Positions 9,680 through 19,395 of a DNA stretch of 64,000 nt are shown here, piece after piece. The stretch is from Caballeronia sp. NK8 (GTDB lineage: Bacteria; Pseudomonadota; Gammaproteobacteria; Burkholderiales; Burkholderiaceae). The position numbers and the translations under genes were made by a program. Under the pieces are notes generated by a model. The model was given only the letters and a program-made list of their open reading frames with translations. It did no database searches and was not told where the DNA came from. Location of the stretch: the NCBI RefSeq assembly GCF_018408855.1, contig NZ_AP024325.1:806001-870000 (forward strand), read 5' to 3'. The stretch's first letter is position 1. Each line of letters begins with the position of its first letter.

Positions 9680-10705
9680 TCACCCCCGCTCCCCCGCAAA
9701 CCCGCCAAAAAACGCCCGCGCATTCGCTTCAAGACTCTCCAGGTGATAACCACCTTCCTGCACGATCACCGAAGGCAAACCCAACGCGCCGATCGCCGAC
9801 CCTAGCCGTCCAAATCCCTCGGTCGTCACCGCCACCTGCGCCTGTGGATCGTCCTTGTAGATATCGAACCCGAGCGCCAGCACGAGCGCATCCGGTTCGA
9901 AGCGCCTCAGCACGCCCAACGCATCGTCGAGTTTCTCGAAGAAAACCCCTTCGGACGAGCCATGCGGCATCGGCAGATTGACGTTGAAGCCATCGCCCGC
10001 GCCCGTGCCGCGTTCCTCCTCATAGCCCGCCACAACGGGATAGAAATCCGTCGGATCGCCGTGGATCGAGATATACAACACGTCATCGCGTCCATAGAAA
10101 ATCTCCTGCACGCCTTGCCCGTGATGCATGTCGGTGTCGAGGATCGCGACGCGCCCGAACCTGCGCCGCAACGCCTGCGCCGCAATCGCCGCATTGTTGA
10201 GATAGCAGAACCCGCCCGCCGCATCGGCGCGTGCGTGATGTCCCGGCGGACGGCATAGCGCATAAGTCTCGCGCGCGCCATCATTGACAGCCGATGCAGC
10301 CGCCAGCGCACTTTGCGCCGACCAGTAAGCGGAACGCCACGTATTCGCGCCCACCGGACAGCTGCCATCCGCGAGATATCGCGCTGCCTTGGCAAGCACC
10401 CCGCGCAACGGATTCGGATCGCGCACATAGATATTCGACATCACTTCATCGCCCCAGTCGTCGGGCATCTTTTTCCATTCGCGATGCCCTTCTTCCAGAA
10501 AGCGCAGATAGTTCATGTCGTGCACGGCGGCGATCGCGGCCATGCCGTGATCCTTCGGTTCGATCACATCGAAATCGAGCGACTTCGCCGCCGCGACGAG
10601 CCGCGCCGCGCGCTCGGGCACTTCCTGCGGCGCGCGCATCTGTCCGCGCGAAAGATAGCTGCGCGGATGATGCAGCAGTTGCTCTGGGTGAAAATATGTT
10701 TTCAT
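9680..10705 (-). CDS. Acetylpolyamine amidohydrolase-like (class II histone deacetylase family)
   Basis: The 341-residue protein belongs to the histone deacetylase superfamily and matches the length of Mycoplana acetylpolyamine amidohydrolase. The hallmarks are in order: LCRPPGHHA with the catalytic His pair, GGFCYLNNAAIAAQ, ILDTDMHHGQG with the zinc-binding Asp and His, the LHGDP-like ISIHGDPTDFYP, LALGFDIYKDDP with the further zinc-ligand Asp position, and EGGYH. It is expected to remove acetyl groups from acetylated polyamines or related amines in the cytoplasm. The start at ATG 10705 is supported by AGGA about 8 bases upstream; an upstream frame extension is not needed. It is the third gene of a minus-strand operon behind an amidohydrolase and an MHS transporter, which suggests use of an imported N-acyl compound. 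The substrate itself cannot be read from sequence. Confidence 0.88.
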   Translation of the reverse strand: MKTYFHPEQLLHHPRSYLSRGQMRAPQEVPERAARLVAAAKSLDFDVIEPKDHGMAAIAAVHDMNYLRFLEEGHREWKKMPDDWGDEVMSNIYVRDPNPLRGVLAKAARYLADGSCPVGANTWRSAYWSAQSALAAASAVNDGARETYALCRPPGHHARADAAGGFCYLNNAAIAAQALRRRFGRVAILDTDMHHGQGVQEIFYGRDDVLYISIHGDPTDFYPVVAGYEEERGTGAGDGFNVNLPMPHGSSEGVFFEKLDDALGVLRRFEPDALVLALGFDIYKDDPQAQVAVTTEGFGRLGSAIGALGLPSVIVQEGGYHLESLEANARAFFGGFAGERG

Positions 10706-10718
10706 TCGGATTCCTCTA

Positions 10719-11972
10719 TTACACATCCACAGTGGCCGCGATGCCCGCACGCGCCAGCACGGCATTGAGCAGCACGTTCGCGCCGCGCGTCACGTCTTCG
10801 GGCAAGGCATCTTCGGCTTCGTTGTGCGAAAGCCCGTCGACGCACGGAATGAACACCATCGCCGTCGGGCAATGGCGCGCGAGATGAATCGCGTCGTGAC
10901 CCGCGCCGCTCACGATGCGTTCGTTCGAATAGCCCAGCGCATCGACCGCCTGCGCGACGAGCGCGACGCATTGCGTATCGAACGGCGTCGCGGGACTGCG
11001 CCAGTACGTATCGACGGATACCTTCACGCCGCGCGCCTTCGCCACGCTGGCGAACGCGGCACGCAGATCGCGCTCCATCGCATCGACTTCGCTGTCGTCG
11101 TGATGACGCAGATCGACGGTGAACGCCACCTTCCCGGCGATCGTATTGCGTGATGCATTCGCGATGCCGATCTGCCCGATCGTCACGAGCCCGCGCGGCG
11201 CATAACGCTCGACGATGCGCTCCAGTTCCGCCGCCATCTGCGCCGCCGCGAAAAACGCATCCTTGCGATAAGGCATCGGCGTGGTACCCGCATGCGCCGC
11301 GACGCCGGTCACGGTGACATCGAGCCAGCGGATCGCCTGGCCACCCGTCACGACGCCGATGGTCGTGCCGTTCGCTTCGAGTATCGGTCCCTGCTCGATG
11401 TGCGCCTCGAAATACGAATCGACGGTCTGCCCGCACGCGGCGCGCGTGCCGCGATAACCGCTTTGCGCGAGCGCATCGGCGAGTGTCACGCCTTGGGCGT
11501 CCTGCTTCGCGAGCGCTTCGTCGAGCGGCGTGACGCCGGTGAATACCGCCGAGCCGAGCATCGCCGGCGTGAAGCGCGCGCCTTCTTCATTCGTCCACGA
11601 CACGATTTCGATGGGCTTCTCCGTCACGATGTCCGCATCGTTCAGTGCGCGCACGAGTTCGAGCGCGGCGAGCACGCCATACACGCCGTCGAAGCGCCCG
11701 CCTTCGGGCTGCGTGTCGAGATGACTGCCGATCAGAACCGGCGCCGCATCCTTTCGCGTGCCTTCGCGGCGCGCGAACAGATTGCCGATCTCATCGACGG
11801 AAACCATCATGCCCGCGTCGCGGCACCACTGCGAGAAGAGCGCGCGGCCGCGCGCGTCGTCGTCGGTCAGCGCGAGACGGCGCACGCCGCCCTTTTGCGT
11901 GGCGCCGATCCGCGCCATGTCCATCAGGCTTTGCCAGAGTCGTGTGCCGTCGATTTGCAACAGGTCGATCAT
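10719..11972 (-). CDS. M20 family Zn-dependent amidohydrolase (N-carbamoyl amino acid hydrolase/allantoate amidohydrolase type)
   Basis: The 417-residue product shows the M20 dimetal signature. GSHLDTQPEGGRFDG provides the first His and the bridging Asp, SWTNEEGARF gives the Glu-Glu pair, and AHIEQGPILE gives the distal His. Family members hydrolyse N-carbamoyl-L-amino acids, ureidoglycine-type compounds or related amides. The exact substrate is unknown. The start is chosen at ATG 11972 because TGGAA sits about 8 bases upstream; ATG 11987 is an alternative that adds five residues. The gene begins 23 bases after the MHS transporter stop and ends with tandem TAA-TAG stops 13 bases before the deacetylase, so the three genes form one operon. 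A much longer frame running up to 13322 in this phase is not coding beyond this start. Confidence 0.85.
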   Translation of the reverse strand: MIDLLQIDGTRLWQSLMDMARIGATQKGGVRRLALTDDDARGRALFSQWCRDAGMMVSVDEIGNLFARREGTRKDAAPVLIGSHLDTQPEGGRFDGVYGVLAALELVRALNDADIVTEKPIEIVSWTNEEGARFTPAMLGSAVFTGVTPLDEALAKQDAQGVTLADALAQSGYRGTRAACGQTVDSYFEAHIEQGPILEANGTTIGVVTGGQAIRWLDVTVTGVAAHAGTTPMPYRKDAFFAAAQMAAELERIVERYAPRGLVTIGQIGIANASRNTIAGKVAFTVDLRHHDDSEVDAMERDLRAAFASVAKARGVKVSVDTYWRSPATPFDTQCVALVAQAVDALGYSNERIVSGAGHDAIHLARHCPTAMVFIPCVDGLSHNEAEDALPEDVTRGANVLLNAVLARAGIAATVDV

Positions 11973-11995
11973 GTTCGATTCCATCATGTTGAGAT

Positions 11996-13306
11996 TCACA
12001 TCGCGCCGACGGATTCGGCCTGCTCCGCATGCGTCGCCCGACGCGCATCGAGCGCGACGATGCACAGCAGCGAAACGCCCGCCAGGCACGTATAAAACAC
12101 GGCGAGCGGCCACCATTGCCCCGTGTAACGATGCGCGAGCCACGTTCCGACGAGCGGCGTCAGTCCGCCCGCGATCGCGCCGCACACCTGATACGCGAGC
12201 GAGATGCCGGAGTAGCGCACACGCGTCGGAAAGATGCCGCTGACGAAACCGGCGATCACCGAATAGAAGCTCGCCATGCAGATGACCGCGATCGCGATGC
12301 CGATCACCATCGGCACGGCGGAGCCGCTTTGCACGAGCACGAACATCGGGTAAGGCGAGATCATCGCGAGCAAGGCCGTGAGCTTGAGGAAACGCGCACC
12401 GCCCATGCGTTCGGCGAGCCATGCGGCGATCGGCTGCGAAATAAGCTGGATGATCGCGACGGCGAACAGGCAATCGAGAATGAGCGAGCGCGTCACGCCG
12501 ACGTATTGCGTCGTGTAAGCGATCATGAAGGTGTTCGTGAAGTACACGCCCGCGATGCCGATCGTATTCGCGCCGATGCACAGCAGCACGAGGCCCCACG
12601 CGGAGCTGAACACTTCGGCGATCGGCAGCTTGGCCGTGCGGTTCGATTCCTTCATGCGCGCGAATTCCGGCGATTCGTTCACGCCGAGCCGGATCACGAC
12701 GCCTACGATCAGCAGCACCGCGCTCGCGAGAAACGGCAGACGCCAGCCCCACGACATGAAGTCCGCCTTGTCCATCGACGTGACCGCGCGAAACGCGATC
12801 AGCGAGAGAATCAGCCCGGCCGGACTGCCGAGTTGCGCGAACGATGCGAAGAAGGTGCGGCGTCCCTCGGGCGCGTGCTCGCCCGCCATCAACACGGCAC
12901 CGCCCCACTCGCCGCCCACCGCGATGCCCTGCACGATGCGCAGCAGCACCAGCAGCGCCGGCGCGAGCATGCCGACCTTCGAATATTCCGGCAACAAGCC
13001 GACGCCGACGGTCGCGACGCCCATCATCATCAGCGTGGTCATCAGCGCCTTCTTGCGGCCGATCCTGTCGCCCAGATGCCCGAACACGATGCCGCCCAGC
13101 GGCCGCGCGAAAAAGCCCACGGCGAAGGTGGCGAACGACGCCATGGTGCTGACGAAGCGGTCGCCGGACGGAAAGTAGAGTTCGCCGAAGACCAGCGCCG
13201 CGGCGGTCGCGTAAATATAGAAGTCGTACCACTCGATCATCGTGCCGATGAACGCGGCGGTGGCCGCGCGCCCCGGCTGACGGGTATGGACGATGGCTTG
13301 GGTCAT
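11996..13306 (-). CDS. MHS-family MFS transporter
   Basis: This 436-residue major facilitator of the metabolite:H+ symporter (MHS) family has about 12 hydrophobic segments. It carries the family opening AAFIGTMIEWYDFYIY and the loop 2-3 motif FGHLGDRIGRKK. Relatives carry citrate, shikimate, ketoglutarate or aromatic acids with protons across the inner membrane. The start at ATG 13306 is supported by GGAG 7 bases upstream. It is the first gene of the operon with the amidohydrolase and the deacetylase, so it probably imports the substrate of those enzymes. It is divergent from the LysR gene, with 125 bases between the starts. Confidence 0.85.
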   Translation of the reverse strand: MTQAIVHTRQPGRAATAAFIGTMIEWYDFYIYATAAALVFGELYFPSGDRFVSTMASFATFAVGFFARPLGGIVFGHLGDRIGRKKALMTTLMMMGVATVGVGLLPEYSKVGMLAPALLVLLRIVQGIAVGGEWGGAVLMAGEHAPEGRRTFFASFAQLGSPAGLILSLIAFRAVTSMDKADFMSWGWRLPFLASAVLLIVGVVIRLGVNESPEFARMKESNRTAKLPIAEVFSSAWGLVLLCIGANTIGIAGVYFTNTFMIAYTTQYVGVTRSLILDCLFAVAIIQLISQPIAAWLAERMGGARFLKLTALLAMISPYPMFVLVQSGSAVPMVIGIAIAVICMASFYSVIAGFVSGIFPTRVRYSGISLAYQVCGAIAGGLTPLVGTWLAHRYTGQWWPLAVFYTCLAGVSLLCIVALDARRATHAEQAESVGAM

Positions 13307-13377
13307 GCTGGCTCCGATGCACGTCGTGTGCGGTGACAGTCGATACTCGCTTTTATCGGCAGCCATAAATCATTAGT

Positions 13378-13410
13378 CAAATTTCGCGTTATTATTCAGC
13401 GCATAAATTC
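13378..13410. promoter_or_regulatory. Candidate LysR-type binding site
   Basis: The AT-rich spacer between the divergent transporter and LysR genes contains an imperfect inverted repeat. The left arm is AAATTTCGCG and the right arm CGCATAAATT, separated by about 11 bases. This is the size and symmetry expected of a LysR-type activator site located between divergent promoters. No footprint data exist here, so this is an inference from symmetry and position. Confidence 0.35.
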
Positions 13411-13431
13411 AGCTAATAGTTAGGCGGAACC

Positions 13432-14388
13432 ATGCGTACCGATATCGCCCGCTTTCTGAACGACCGGCTCGACTGGAATCTGCTGCGCACCTACCTCGTG
13501 ATCATGCAGGAGCGCAGCCTGAGCCGCGCGGCGGCGCGCCTGTACGTGACGCAGCCGGCCGTAAGCCAGGCGTTGCGGCGGCTGGAGGAAACGCTGGAGC
13601 GCAAGCTGATCGAGCGGCGCGGCCCGTATTTCGCGCCGACGCAGGCGGGTGAAGAGGTTTATCGCATCGCCAGCGATATCTACGGCAACATCTCGCGGCT
13701 GGAGACGGAACTCGACGACCGCACCGAAGACATCAACGGCTCGATTCGTCTGCTGACGATCAGCCGTATCGAATCGCCCGTGTACGACGAATTCCTGGCG
13801 GATTTTCATCGCGCGTATCCGCGCATCGATTTGCAGATCGAGGTGATGCGTTCATCGGACATCATCTCGTCGCTGTTGCAGAAAACCGCGACAGCGGGCC
13901 TCGGACTGTGCCGCACGCCGCACGACAAGCTGGAGATGCGCTGCTTTCTGCGGCAGCGCTATGCGATTTTCTGCGGACGGCATCATCGGCTGTTCGGGAA
14001 GTCGACGCTGACCATGGACGACCTGCTCGCCGAAAACTTCGTATCGTTTACCAGCGATCAGATCGGTGACAGTCTTTCGCCGCTCACCGTGTTTCGCGAT
14101 CAGAGAGGTTTCACGGGGCGCATCGTGGCGTCCTCGCCGAGTCTCGATGAAGTGCGCCGGCTGATCTTCGCGGGCTATGGCATCGGCTGCCTGCCCGAGC
14201 ACATCGTGCGCGACGACATCGCGCAGCAACGTCTATGGCGCTTGCCGCCGGAAGAAGGACTCGTCGATGTCGACGTCCATCTGCTGTGGCATCGCGAGCG
14301 CAAGATGAATGCAGCGGACCATGCGTTCCTCGACAGCATGGAGCGCTGCATGCGCCGCTATGCATTGGCCGAGCGGCTGGGGAAATAG
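13432..14388 (+). CDS. LysR-type transcriptional regulator
   Basis: The 318-residue product has the N-terminal LysR helix-turn-helix. It is seen in YLVIMQERSLSRAAARLYVT followed by QPAVSQALRRLEETLERKL at about residues 20-60, with a type 2 periplasmic-binding-protein-like effector domain from about residue 95 (IRLLTISRIESPVYDE). The start is ATG 13432 with GGCGGA upstream. It is transcribed divergently from the MHS transporter/amidohydrolase/deacetylase operon and is therefore the likely regulator of that operon. The effector is unknown but may be the imported compound or a product of the operon. Confidence 0.88.
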   Translation: MRTDIARFLNDRLDWNLLRTYLVIMQERSLSRAAARLYVTQPAVSQALRRLEETLERKLIERRGPYFAPTQAGEEVYRIASDIYGNISRLETELDDRTEDINGSIRLLTISRIESPVYDEFLADFHRAYPRIDLQIEVMRSSDIISSLLQKTATAGLGLCRTPHDKLEMRCFLRQRYAIFCGRHHRLFGKSTLTMDDLLAENFVSFTSDQIGDSLSPLTVFRDQRGFTGRIVASSPSLDEVRRLIFAGYGIGCLPEHIVRDDIAQQRLWRLPPEEGLVDVDVHLLWHRERKMNAADHAFLDSMERCMRRYALAERLGK

Positions 14389-14398
14389 CGCGCGCCGT

Positions 14399-14623
14399 TC
14401 AGGCGCAGTGCCCATGCGCGCGCTCGGCGCGCGTCACCGTGTGTCCGACCAGCAGACCGAGATCGTAAGCGCGTTCGAGCGCGCGTCCGATGTCCTCAAT
14501 GCGGCACATCCGGATGTCCGCACCCGGCTTGCCGACGGGATCGAACGATTCAATGCCGAGTTCGTCGCAGGCGATCGTCAGCAGCGGTTCCCAGTGGGCT
14601 TCGGTTTTGTTGCGGTACATCAT
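14399..14623 (-). CDS. Small DUF6900-like hypothetical protein
   Basis: A 74-codon gene begins with MMYRNKTEAHWEPLLTIA and has the pattern LLTIACDELGIES, then IEDIGRALERAYDLG. This resembles small Burkholderiales proteins grouped as DUF6900 (I-A-x-E-x-L-G-I near the start and A-L-x-x-A-Y-x-x-G near the end). GGAG lies about 10 bases before ATG 14623; a second ATG follows immediately. It converges on the LysR gene with only 10 bases between the stops. The function is unknown and the family name is from pattern recall. Confidence 0.5.
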   Translation of the reverse strand: MMYRNKTEAHWEPLLTIACDELGIESFDPVGKPGADIRMCRIEDIGRALERAYDLGLLVGHTVTRAERAHGHCA

Positions 14624-14952
14624 GATTCACGCTCCATTTGCTTGCATTTACTCGTCGACTAGCTTATTGCGATTGCGGCGCGGCCCGTGCGACGTATCGC
14701 CGCGATTGGAGTGCGGTCTCTAGAAACTCTTGTTGCGCCGCGAAACAATAGCGCGCTTTTTGCCGCGATTCCGCTTTGATCGGGAATCCGGCGTTTTAGA
14801 TTCCGAATCAATGCAGGCGCCCGGATGCGGGCGGCGTACTTTTTCGCACATGCATTCATTCGGGCAGCGAAGCATGAAGCCGTTGCCTATGATTACTAGG
14901 GCCGGTCTCGACTCAAATAACTCAAATCGTCAAAGGACATGGAGTCGTTCAC
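14624..14952. promoter_or_regulatory. Upstream region of the nag PTS operon with inverted repeats
   Basis: This 330-base spacer precedes nagF. It contains GATTCC (14767-14772), GGAATC (14783-14788) and the palindrome GATTCCGAATC (14799-14809), giving two inverted arms and a repeated half-site that could bind a dimeric regulator. The ribosome binding region of nagF shows GGAG about 10 bases before ATG 14953. No gene for a NagR/NagC/NagQ-type regulator is visible nearby. Confidence 0.35.
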
Positions 14953-17490
14953 ATGAAAGCTCCTCAACGTTTGGCAAGAATCGAGTTGATGGCGCCGCTT
15001 TCCGGCGTGATGGTGCAACTCGAGACCGTGCCCGATCCGGTCTTCGCACAAAAGATGGTCGGCGATGGCGTGTCGATCGACCCCACTTCCGACGAATTGC
15101 TCTCCCCGCTTCCCGGCAAGATCACGCAATTGCATCGAGCGGCCCACGCGGTCACGGTGACGGGCGAGAACGGCCTCCAGGTGCTGGTCCACATCGGGCT
15201 CGACACGGTGATGCTGCGCGGCGAAGGCTTCACGCCGCTCGTCAAGGAAGGCGACACCGTCACGACAGGCCAGCCGCTGATCCGTTTCGATCCGGTGCTC
15301 GTCGGCGCGCGGGCCGTGAGTCTGCTCACGCAGATGGTCATTGCCAACGGCGAGCTCGTCACGCGCTACGTGCCCGCGACGGGCCTCGTCACCGCGGGCA
15401 AGGATGTCGCGTTGTCGATCGAACTCGCTGGCGGCGCCAGCGAGGGCCCGGGCGTCACCGGCGGCGCGGCAGCCGCGATTCTGTCCGATGAAGTCGCGCT
15501 GCCGAATCCGCAGGGTCTGCACGCGCGGCCCGCCGCGGTGTTCGCGGCCGAAGCGAAGAAGTTCAAATCCGATATCCGCGTGCTGCGCGGCGGCGATAGC
15601 GCGAACGCGAAATCGGTCGTCGCGCTGATGGCGCTCGCGACGAAGTTCGGCGACACGCTGCGCGTCGAGGCCGCCGGCCCCGATGCCGGCGAGGCCGCCG
15701 CCGCGCTCGCGCGCCTGCTCGCATCGGGCTCGGGCGAGAAGCCCGGCGATGCACCCGCGCCGGCTGCGACCGCCGCCGTGGCGGTTGCACCGCAGCGCGC
15801 CGCGCCCGCCGACGCGAACGAGTTCACCGGCGTATCGGCATCGCCGGGGCTCGCGGTCGGCAAGATCGTGCAGTTCCGCCAGGAAGTCATCGACGTGGCC
15901 GAAGCGGGCGAAGCCCCGCAGCGCGAGCGAGGCCGCCTCGAAGCCGCGCAACACGAAGCGCGCCAGCAGATCGAGACGCTGAAGGCGAAGCTCACCGATC
16001 CGTCGAAAGCGCAGATTCTCGACGCGCATCTGGAATTGCTCGACGATCCCGGCCTCAACGACGCCGCCATCGCCGGCATCAGTGACGGCAAGAGCGCGGG
16101 CTTCGCGTGGCGCGCCGCGTTCGAGGCGCAGGCGAGCATGCTGGAAAAGGTCGACAACGCGCTGCTGCGCGAACGCGCCGGCGATATTCGCGATGTCGGC
16201 CGCCGCGTGCTCGCGCTGTTGGCGGGCGTGAAGCAGGCGCATATCGACGTGCCGGCGGAATCGATTCTCATCGCCGAGGAACTGTCGCCTTCGGACACGG
16301 CATCGCTCGATCGCAGCAAGGTGCTCGGCTTCTGCACGACGACCGGCGGCGCGACGAGCCACGTCGCGATCCTCGCGCGCTCGCTGGGCATTCCGGCGAT
16401 CTGCGGCATCGACGAGGGCGCGCTGCAATTGCCTGATGGCACGCTCGTTGTCCTCGACGGCTCGCACGGCAGCCTGCGGCGCAATCCGGGCGCGGACGAG
16501 CTGGCGAAGGCGCGCGAACGCATCGAACGTCAGACGAAGAAGCGCGAGGAAGAGAAAGTCGCGGCCAACAAGCAGGCCGTCACCGCCGATGGTCATCGCA
16601 TCGAAGTGGCGGCGAACATCCGCAATGCGCAGGAGGCGCGCGAAGCGGTCGCGGCCGGCGCGGAAGGCGTCGGGCTGTTGCGCTCCGAATTTCTCTTCGA
16701 CAACCGCGACACCGCGCCGTCGGAAGACGAACAGGCTGCCGAATACTGCGCGGTCGCCGAAGCGCTCGGGCGCGAGCGTCCGCTCGTCGTCCGTACGCTC
16801 GATGTCGGCGGCGACAAGCCGCTGTCCTACCTGCCGCTGCCGAAAGAGGACAACCCGTTCCTCGGCCTGCGCGGCGTGCGCGTGAGCCTCGATCGTCCCG
16901 ACATGTTCCGCGTGCAGTTGCGCGCGATTCTGCGGGCCGCGCCGATCGGCAATCTGCACATCATGTTTCCGATGGTCGCCGCCATCGAGGAAGTGCGCGC
17001 GGCGAAGAAGATGCTTCAGGAAGAAGCCGGCGACCGTATCGGCGACGTCAAGATCGGCGTGATGATCGAAGTGCCGTCCGCCGCGCTCATCGCCGAGCCG
17101 CTCGCGCGCGAAGTCGACTTCTTCTCGATCGGCACCAACGATCTGACGCAATACACGCTCGCGATGGATCGCGGGCATCCGAAGCTCGCCAAACAGGCCG
17201 ACGGGCTGCATCCGGCGGTGCTGCGTCTCATCGGCATGACCGTCGAGGGCGCACATCAGCACGGCAAATGGGTCGGCGTGTGCGGCGGTATCGCATCGGA
17301 TGCGATGGCCGTGCCGGTGCTGGTCGGACTCGGCGTCGACGAATTGTCGGTGAGCGTGCCCGCGGTCGGCTCGATCAAGGCGCAAATCGCGCGGCTCACG
17401 ATGGACGAGGCGCGCAAGCTCGCGGCGAAGGTGGTCACGCTCGGCACGGCTGCCGAAGTGCGCGCCCTGCTCGCCCCGTACGCAGAATAA
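14953..17490 (+). CDS. nagF: PTS multiphosphoryl protein EIIA(Glc-type)-HPr-EI
   Basis: This 845-residue fusion carries three phosphotransfer modules in order. The Crr-type EIIA comes first (about 1-150, phospho-His H80 in VLVHIGLDT). HPr follows (about 178-260, active His H190 in GLHARPAA), then Enzyme I (about 280-845, active His H470 in [13 protein letters not shown] and the conserved C777 in GVCGG). Enzyme I takes phosphate from phosphoenolpyruvate and the chain passes it to the membrane permease. It is followed after 13 bases by the N-acetylglucosamine-type EIICB, so together they form a self-sufficient PTS for N-acetylglucosamine uptake in the cytoplasm and inner membrane. This arrangement is known in beta-proteobacteria (nagFE of Ralstonia). 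Ala-Pro-rich linkers separate the modules. Confidence 0.92.
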   Translation: MKAPQRLARIELMAPLSGVMVQLETVPDPVFAQKMVGDGVSIDPTSDELLSPLPGKITQLHRAAHAVTVTGENGLQVLVHIGLDTVMLRGEGFTPLVKEGDTVTTGQPLIRFDPVLVGARAVSLLTQMVIANGELVTRYVPATGLVTAGKDVALSIELAGGASEGPGVTGGAAAAILSDEVALPNPQGLHARPAAVFAAEAKKFKSDIRVLRGGDSANAKSVVALMALATKFGDTLRVEAAGPDAGEAAAALARLLASGSGEKPGDAPAPAATAAVAVAPQRAAPADANEFTGVSASPGLAVGKIVQFRQEVIDVAEAGEAPQRERGRLEAAQHEARQQIETLKAKLTDPSKAQILDAHLELLDDPGLNDAAIAGISDGKSAGFAWRAAFEAQASMLEKVDNALLRERAGDIRDVGRRVLALLAGVKQAHIDVPAESILIAEELSPSDTASLDRSKVLGFCTTTGGATSHVAILARSLGIPAICGIDEGALQLPDGTLVVLDGSHGSLRRNPGADELAKARERIERQTKKREEEKVAANKQAVTADGHRIEVAANIRNAQEAREAVAAGAEGVGLLRSEFLFDNRDTAPSEDEQAAEYCAVAEALGRERPLVVRTLDVGGDKPLSYLPLPKEDNPFLGLRGVRVSLDRPDMFRVQLRAILRAAPIGNLHIMFPMVAAIEEVRAAKKMLQEEAGDRIGDVKIGVMIEVPSAALIAEPLAREVDFFSIGTNDLTQYTLAMDRGHPKLAKQADGLHPAVLRLIGMTVEGAHQHGKWVGVCGGIASDAMAVPVLVGLGVDELSVSVPAVGSIKAQIARLTMDEARKLAAKVVTLGTAAEVRALLAPYAE

Positions 17491-17503
17491 GCGGAGACCA
17501 ATC

Positions 17504-19279
17504 ATGTTCAAGAATGCATTCGGCGTGGTGCAGAAAGTCGGCAAATCGCTGATGCTGCCGGTCGCGGTGTTGCCGGTTGCGGGCCTCTTGCTCGGCCTGG
17601 GCGCGACGGATTTCCACGGCTATGTTCCGGCCATCGTGCTGGAGTTGATGAAGAACGCTGGCGACGTGATCTTCGGCAACCTGCCGTTGATCTTCGCGAT
17701 CGGCGTCGCGCTCGGCTTCACGGAGAACGATGGCGTGTCCGGCATCGCCGCGACCATCGGCTATCTCGTGATGACGGCGACGCTCGGCGTGATCGCGAAG
17801 GTCGAAGGCGTCGAGACCTCGCTGATCATGGGCATTCCGTCGATCCAGACCGGCGTGTTCGGCGGCATTCTCGCGGGCGGGCTCGCGGCCTGGATGTTCA
17901 ACCGCTATTACAAGATCGCGCTTCCGGCCTATCTCGGCTTCTTCGCGGGCAAACGCTTCGTGCCGATCGTGACGGCCATCGGTTCGATCTTGCTCGGCGC
18001 GATCCTGTCGGTGGTGTGGCCGCCGATCGGCGGTGTGATCAAGGCGTTTTCGCAATGGGCGGCGGTTTCCGATCCGCGCACGGCGGCGACGGTTTATGGT
18101 TTCGTCGAACGTCTGCTGATTCCGTTCGGCCTGCATCACATCTGGAACGTGCCGTTCTTCTTCGAAGCGGGCAGCTTCCTCGATCCGACCACGGGCAAGG
18201 TGGTTCACGGCGACATCAACCGCTTCTTCGCGGGCGATCCCACGGCGGGCATTCTGTCGGGTGCGTTTCTGTTCAAGATGTTCGGTCTGCCTGCTGCGGC
18301 CATCGCGATCTGGCATTGCGCGAAGCCGGAGAAGAAGGTCGCGGTCGGCGGCATGATGGTGTCGGCGGCGCTGACGTCGTTCCTGACGGGCATCACGGAG
18401 CCGATCGAGTTTGCGTTCCTGTTCGTCGCGCCGGTGCTGTATTTCATTCACGCGTGTCTTGCAGCGTCGGCGCAGTTCGTCGCCAATACGCTGAACATGC
18501 ACATGGGCTTCACGTTCTCGCAAGGCGCGATCGACTTTCTGATGTTCAACCTGATCGGAAACAAGGCGACGCACGCGTGGTACGTGTTCATCCTCGGGCC
18601 GATCTACGCCGGGATCTATTACTGTGTGTTCCGCTTCGTGATCAGCCGCTTCGATATGAAGACGCCGGGACGTGAGGACGATACGGTGGCGAGCGCGGCG
18701 ATGAGCACGGGCGTGGGCGGACGCTCGCGCGATCTCGTGCTGGCATTCGGCGGGCGATCGAACATCAAGAGTCTCGATGCGTGCATCACGCGGCTGCGCA
18801 TTTCGGTGCAAAATCCGGCGCTTGTCGACGATGCCCGATTGAAGGCGCTCGGCGCGGCGGGCGTCTTGCGCGTCGGTAATGGCGTGCAGGCGATTTTCGG
18901 GCCACTGTCGGAAAACATGAAAACCGACATGCAGGAATACCTGAAGACTGCGGGCAGCGATGCTGAATTGCCGGTGGCGGGCGCGCCGGCCGGTGCGACG
19001 GAAGCTGTAGTCGCGCCGGCGGCGGTGGCCGCACAGGATACGGCGCAGCAGAAGGCGCGCGCGGAGAAGATTCGCGCGGCGCTGGGCGGCGCGGCCAATA
19101 TTCTCAAGCTCGAGCCGCTTGCGGCTACACGGCTGCGCGTCGCGCTCGGGGATGCTTCGCGTCTCGATGCGCCGGCGTTGAAGGCGGCTGGCGTTGCCGC
19201 GACGCAGGCGCTGGGCAATGGGGAGATGGATCTGATCGTTGGGCTCGAGGCGGAGAATCTGGCGGGGGCGATGCGGTAG
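17504..19279 (+). CDS. nagE: PTS N-acetylglucosamine permease EIICB (with a second IIB-like domain)
   Basis: The 591-residue product starts with a hydrophobic EIIC domain (about 1-370) of the glucose/N-acetylglucosamine family. It includes [17 protein letters not shown] and [14 protein letters not shown], which form the sugar pocket. A IIB domain follows with phospho-Cys C427 in DACITRLRI. After an Ala-rich linker a second IIB-like copy runs to the end, but the Cys position is Ala (LAATRLRV), so it cannot be phosphorylated there. The permease imports and phosphorylates N-acetylglucosamine using phosphate from nagF. It lies 13 bases downstream of nagF with its own ribosome binding site (GGAG). 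Confidence 0.92.
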   Translation: MFKNAFGVVQKVGKSLMLPVAVLPVAGLLLGLGATDFHGYVPAIVLELMKNAGDVIFGNLPLIFAIGVALGFTENDGVSGIAATIGYLVMTATLGVIAKVEGVETSLIMGIPSIQTGVFGGILAGGLAAWMFNRYYKIALPAYLGFFAGKRFVPIVTAIGSILLGAILSVVWPPIGGVIKAFSQWAAVSDPRTAATVYGFVERLLIPFGLHHIWNVPFFFEAGSFLDPTTGKVVHGDINRFFAGDPTAGILSGAFLFKMFGLPAAAIAIWHCAKPEKKVAVGGMMVSAALTSFLTGITEPIEFAFLFVAPVLYFIHACLAASAQFVANTLNMHMGFTFSQGAIDFLMFNLIGNKATHAWYVFILGPIYAGIYYCVFRFVISRFDMKTPGREDDTVASAAMSTGVGGRSRDLVLAFGGRSNIKSLDACITRLRISVQNPALVDDARLKALGAAGVLRVGNGVQAIFGPLSENMKTDMQEYLKTAGSDAELPVAGAPAGATEAVVAPAAVAAQDTAQQKARAEKIRAALGGAANILKLEPLAATRLRVALGDASRLDAPALKAAGVAATQALGNGEMDLIVGLEAENLAGAMR

Positions 19280-19318
19280 AGGGAGCGATGTGAATCGCGT
19301 GGCGCGGAGATGAACAGG

Positions 19319-19392
19319 CGGCCGAGCGCGTAGCGTTCGGACAGTTCGATGCACTCCGCGTCGCCTGCGCGCGTGACGACGTAGCGCAGGAA
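19319..19392 (-). pseudogene. rhs core fragment (remnant)
   Basis: Read on the minus strand this piece encodes [20 protein letters not shown] and then YALGRLF. It is nearly the same as [20 protein letters not shown] of the intact Rhs protein at about 22600-22680. At DNA level the run GCGCGTGACGACGTAGCGCA is shared exactly. It has no start and no continuous frame, and lies just downstream of nagE, so it is a broken copy of a YD-repeat region. Confidence 0.75.
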
Positions 19393-19395
19393 GCG

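Noticed and set aside
10719..13322. A single 867-codon minus-strand frame covering both the amidohydrolase and the transporter region
   Set aside because: Only the part after about 11987 encodes the M20 enzyme. The rest is the wrong frame of the MHS transporter gene and is Arg/His-rich nonsense.
14896..19354. Long minus-strand open frames opposite nagF and nagE
   Set aside because: They are Arg/His/Asp-rich shadows of the two PTS genes, whose plus-strand frames carry every active-site motif.
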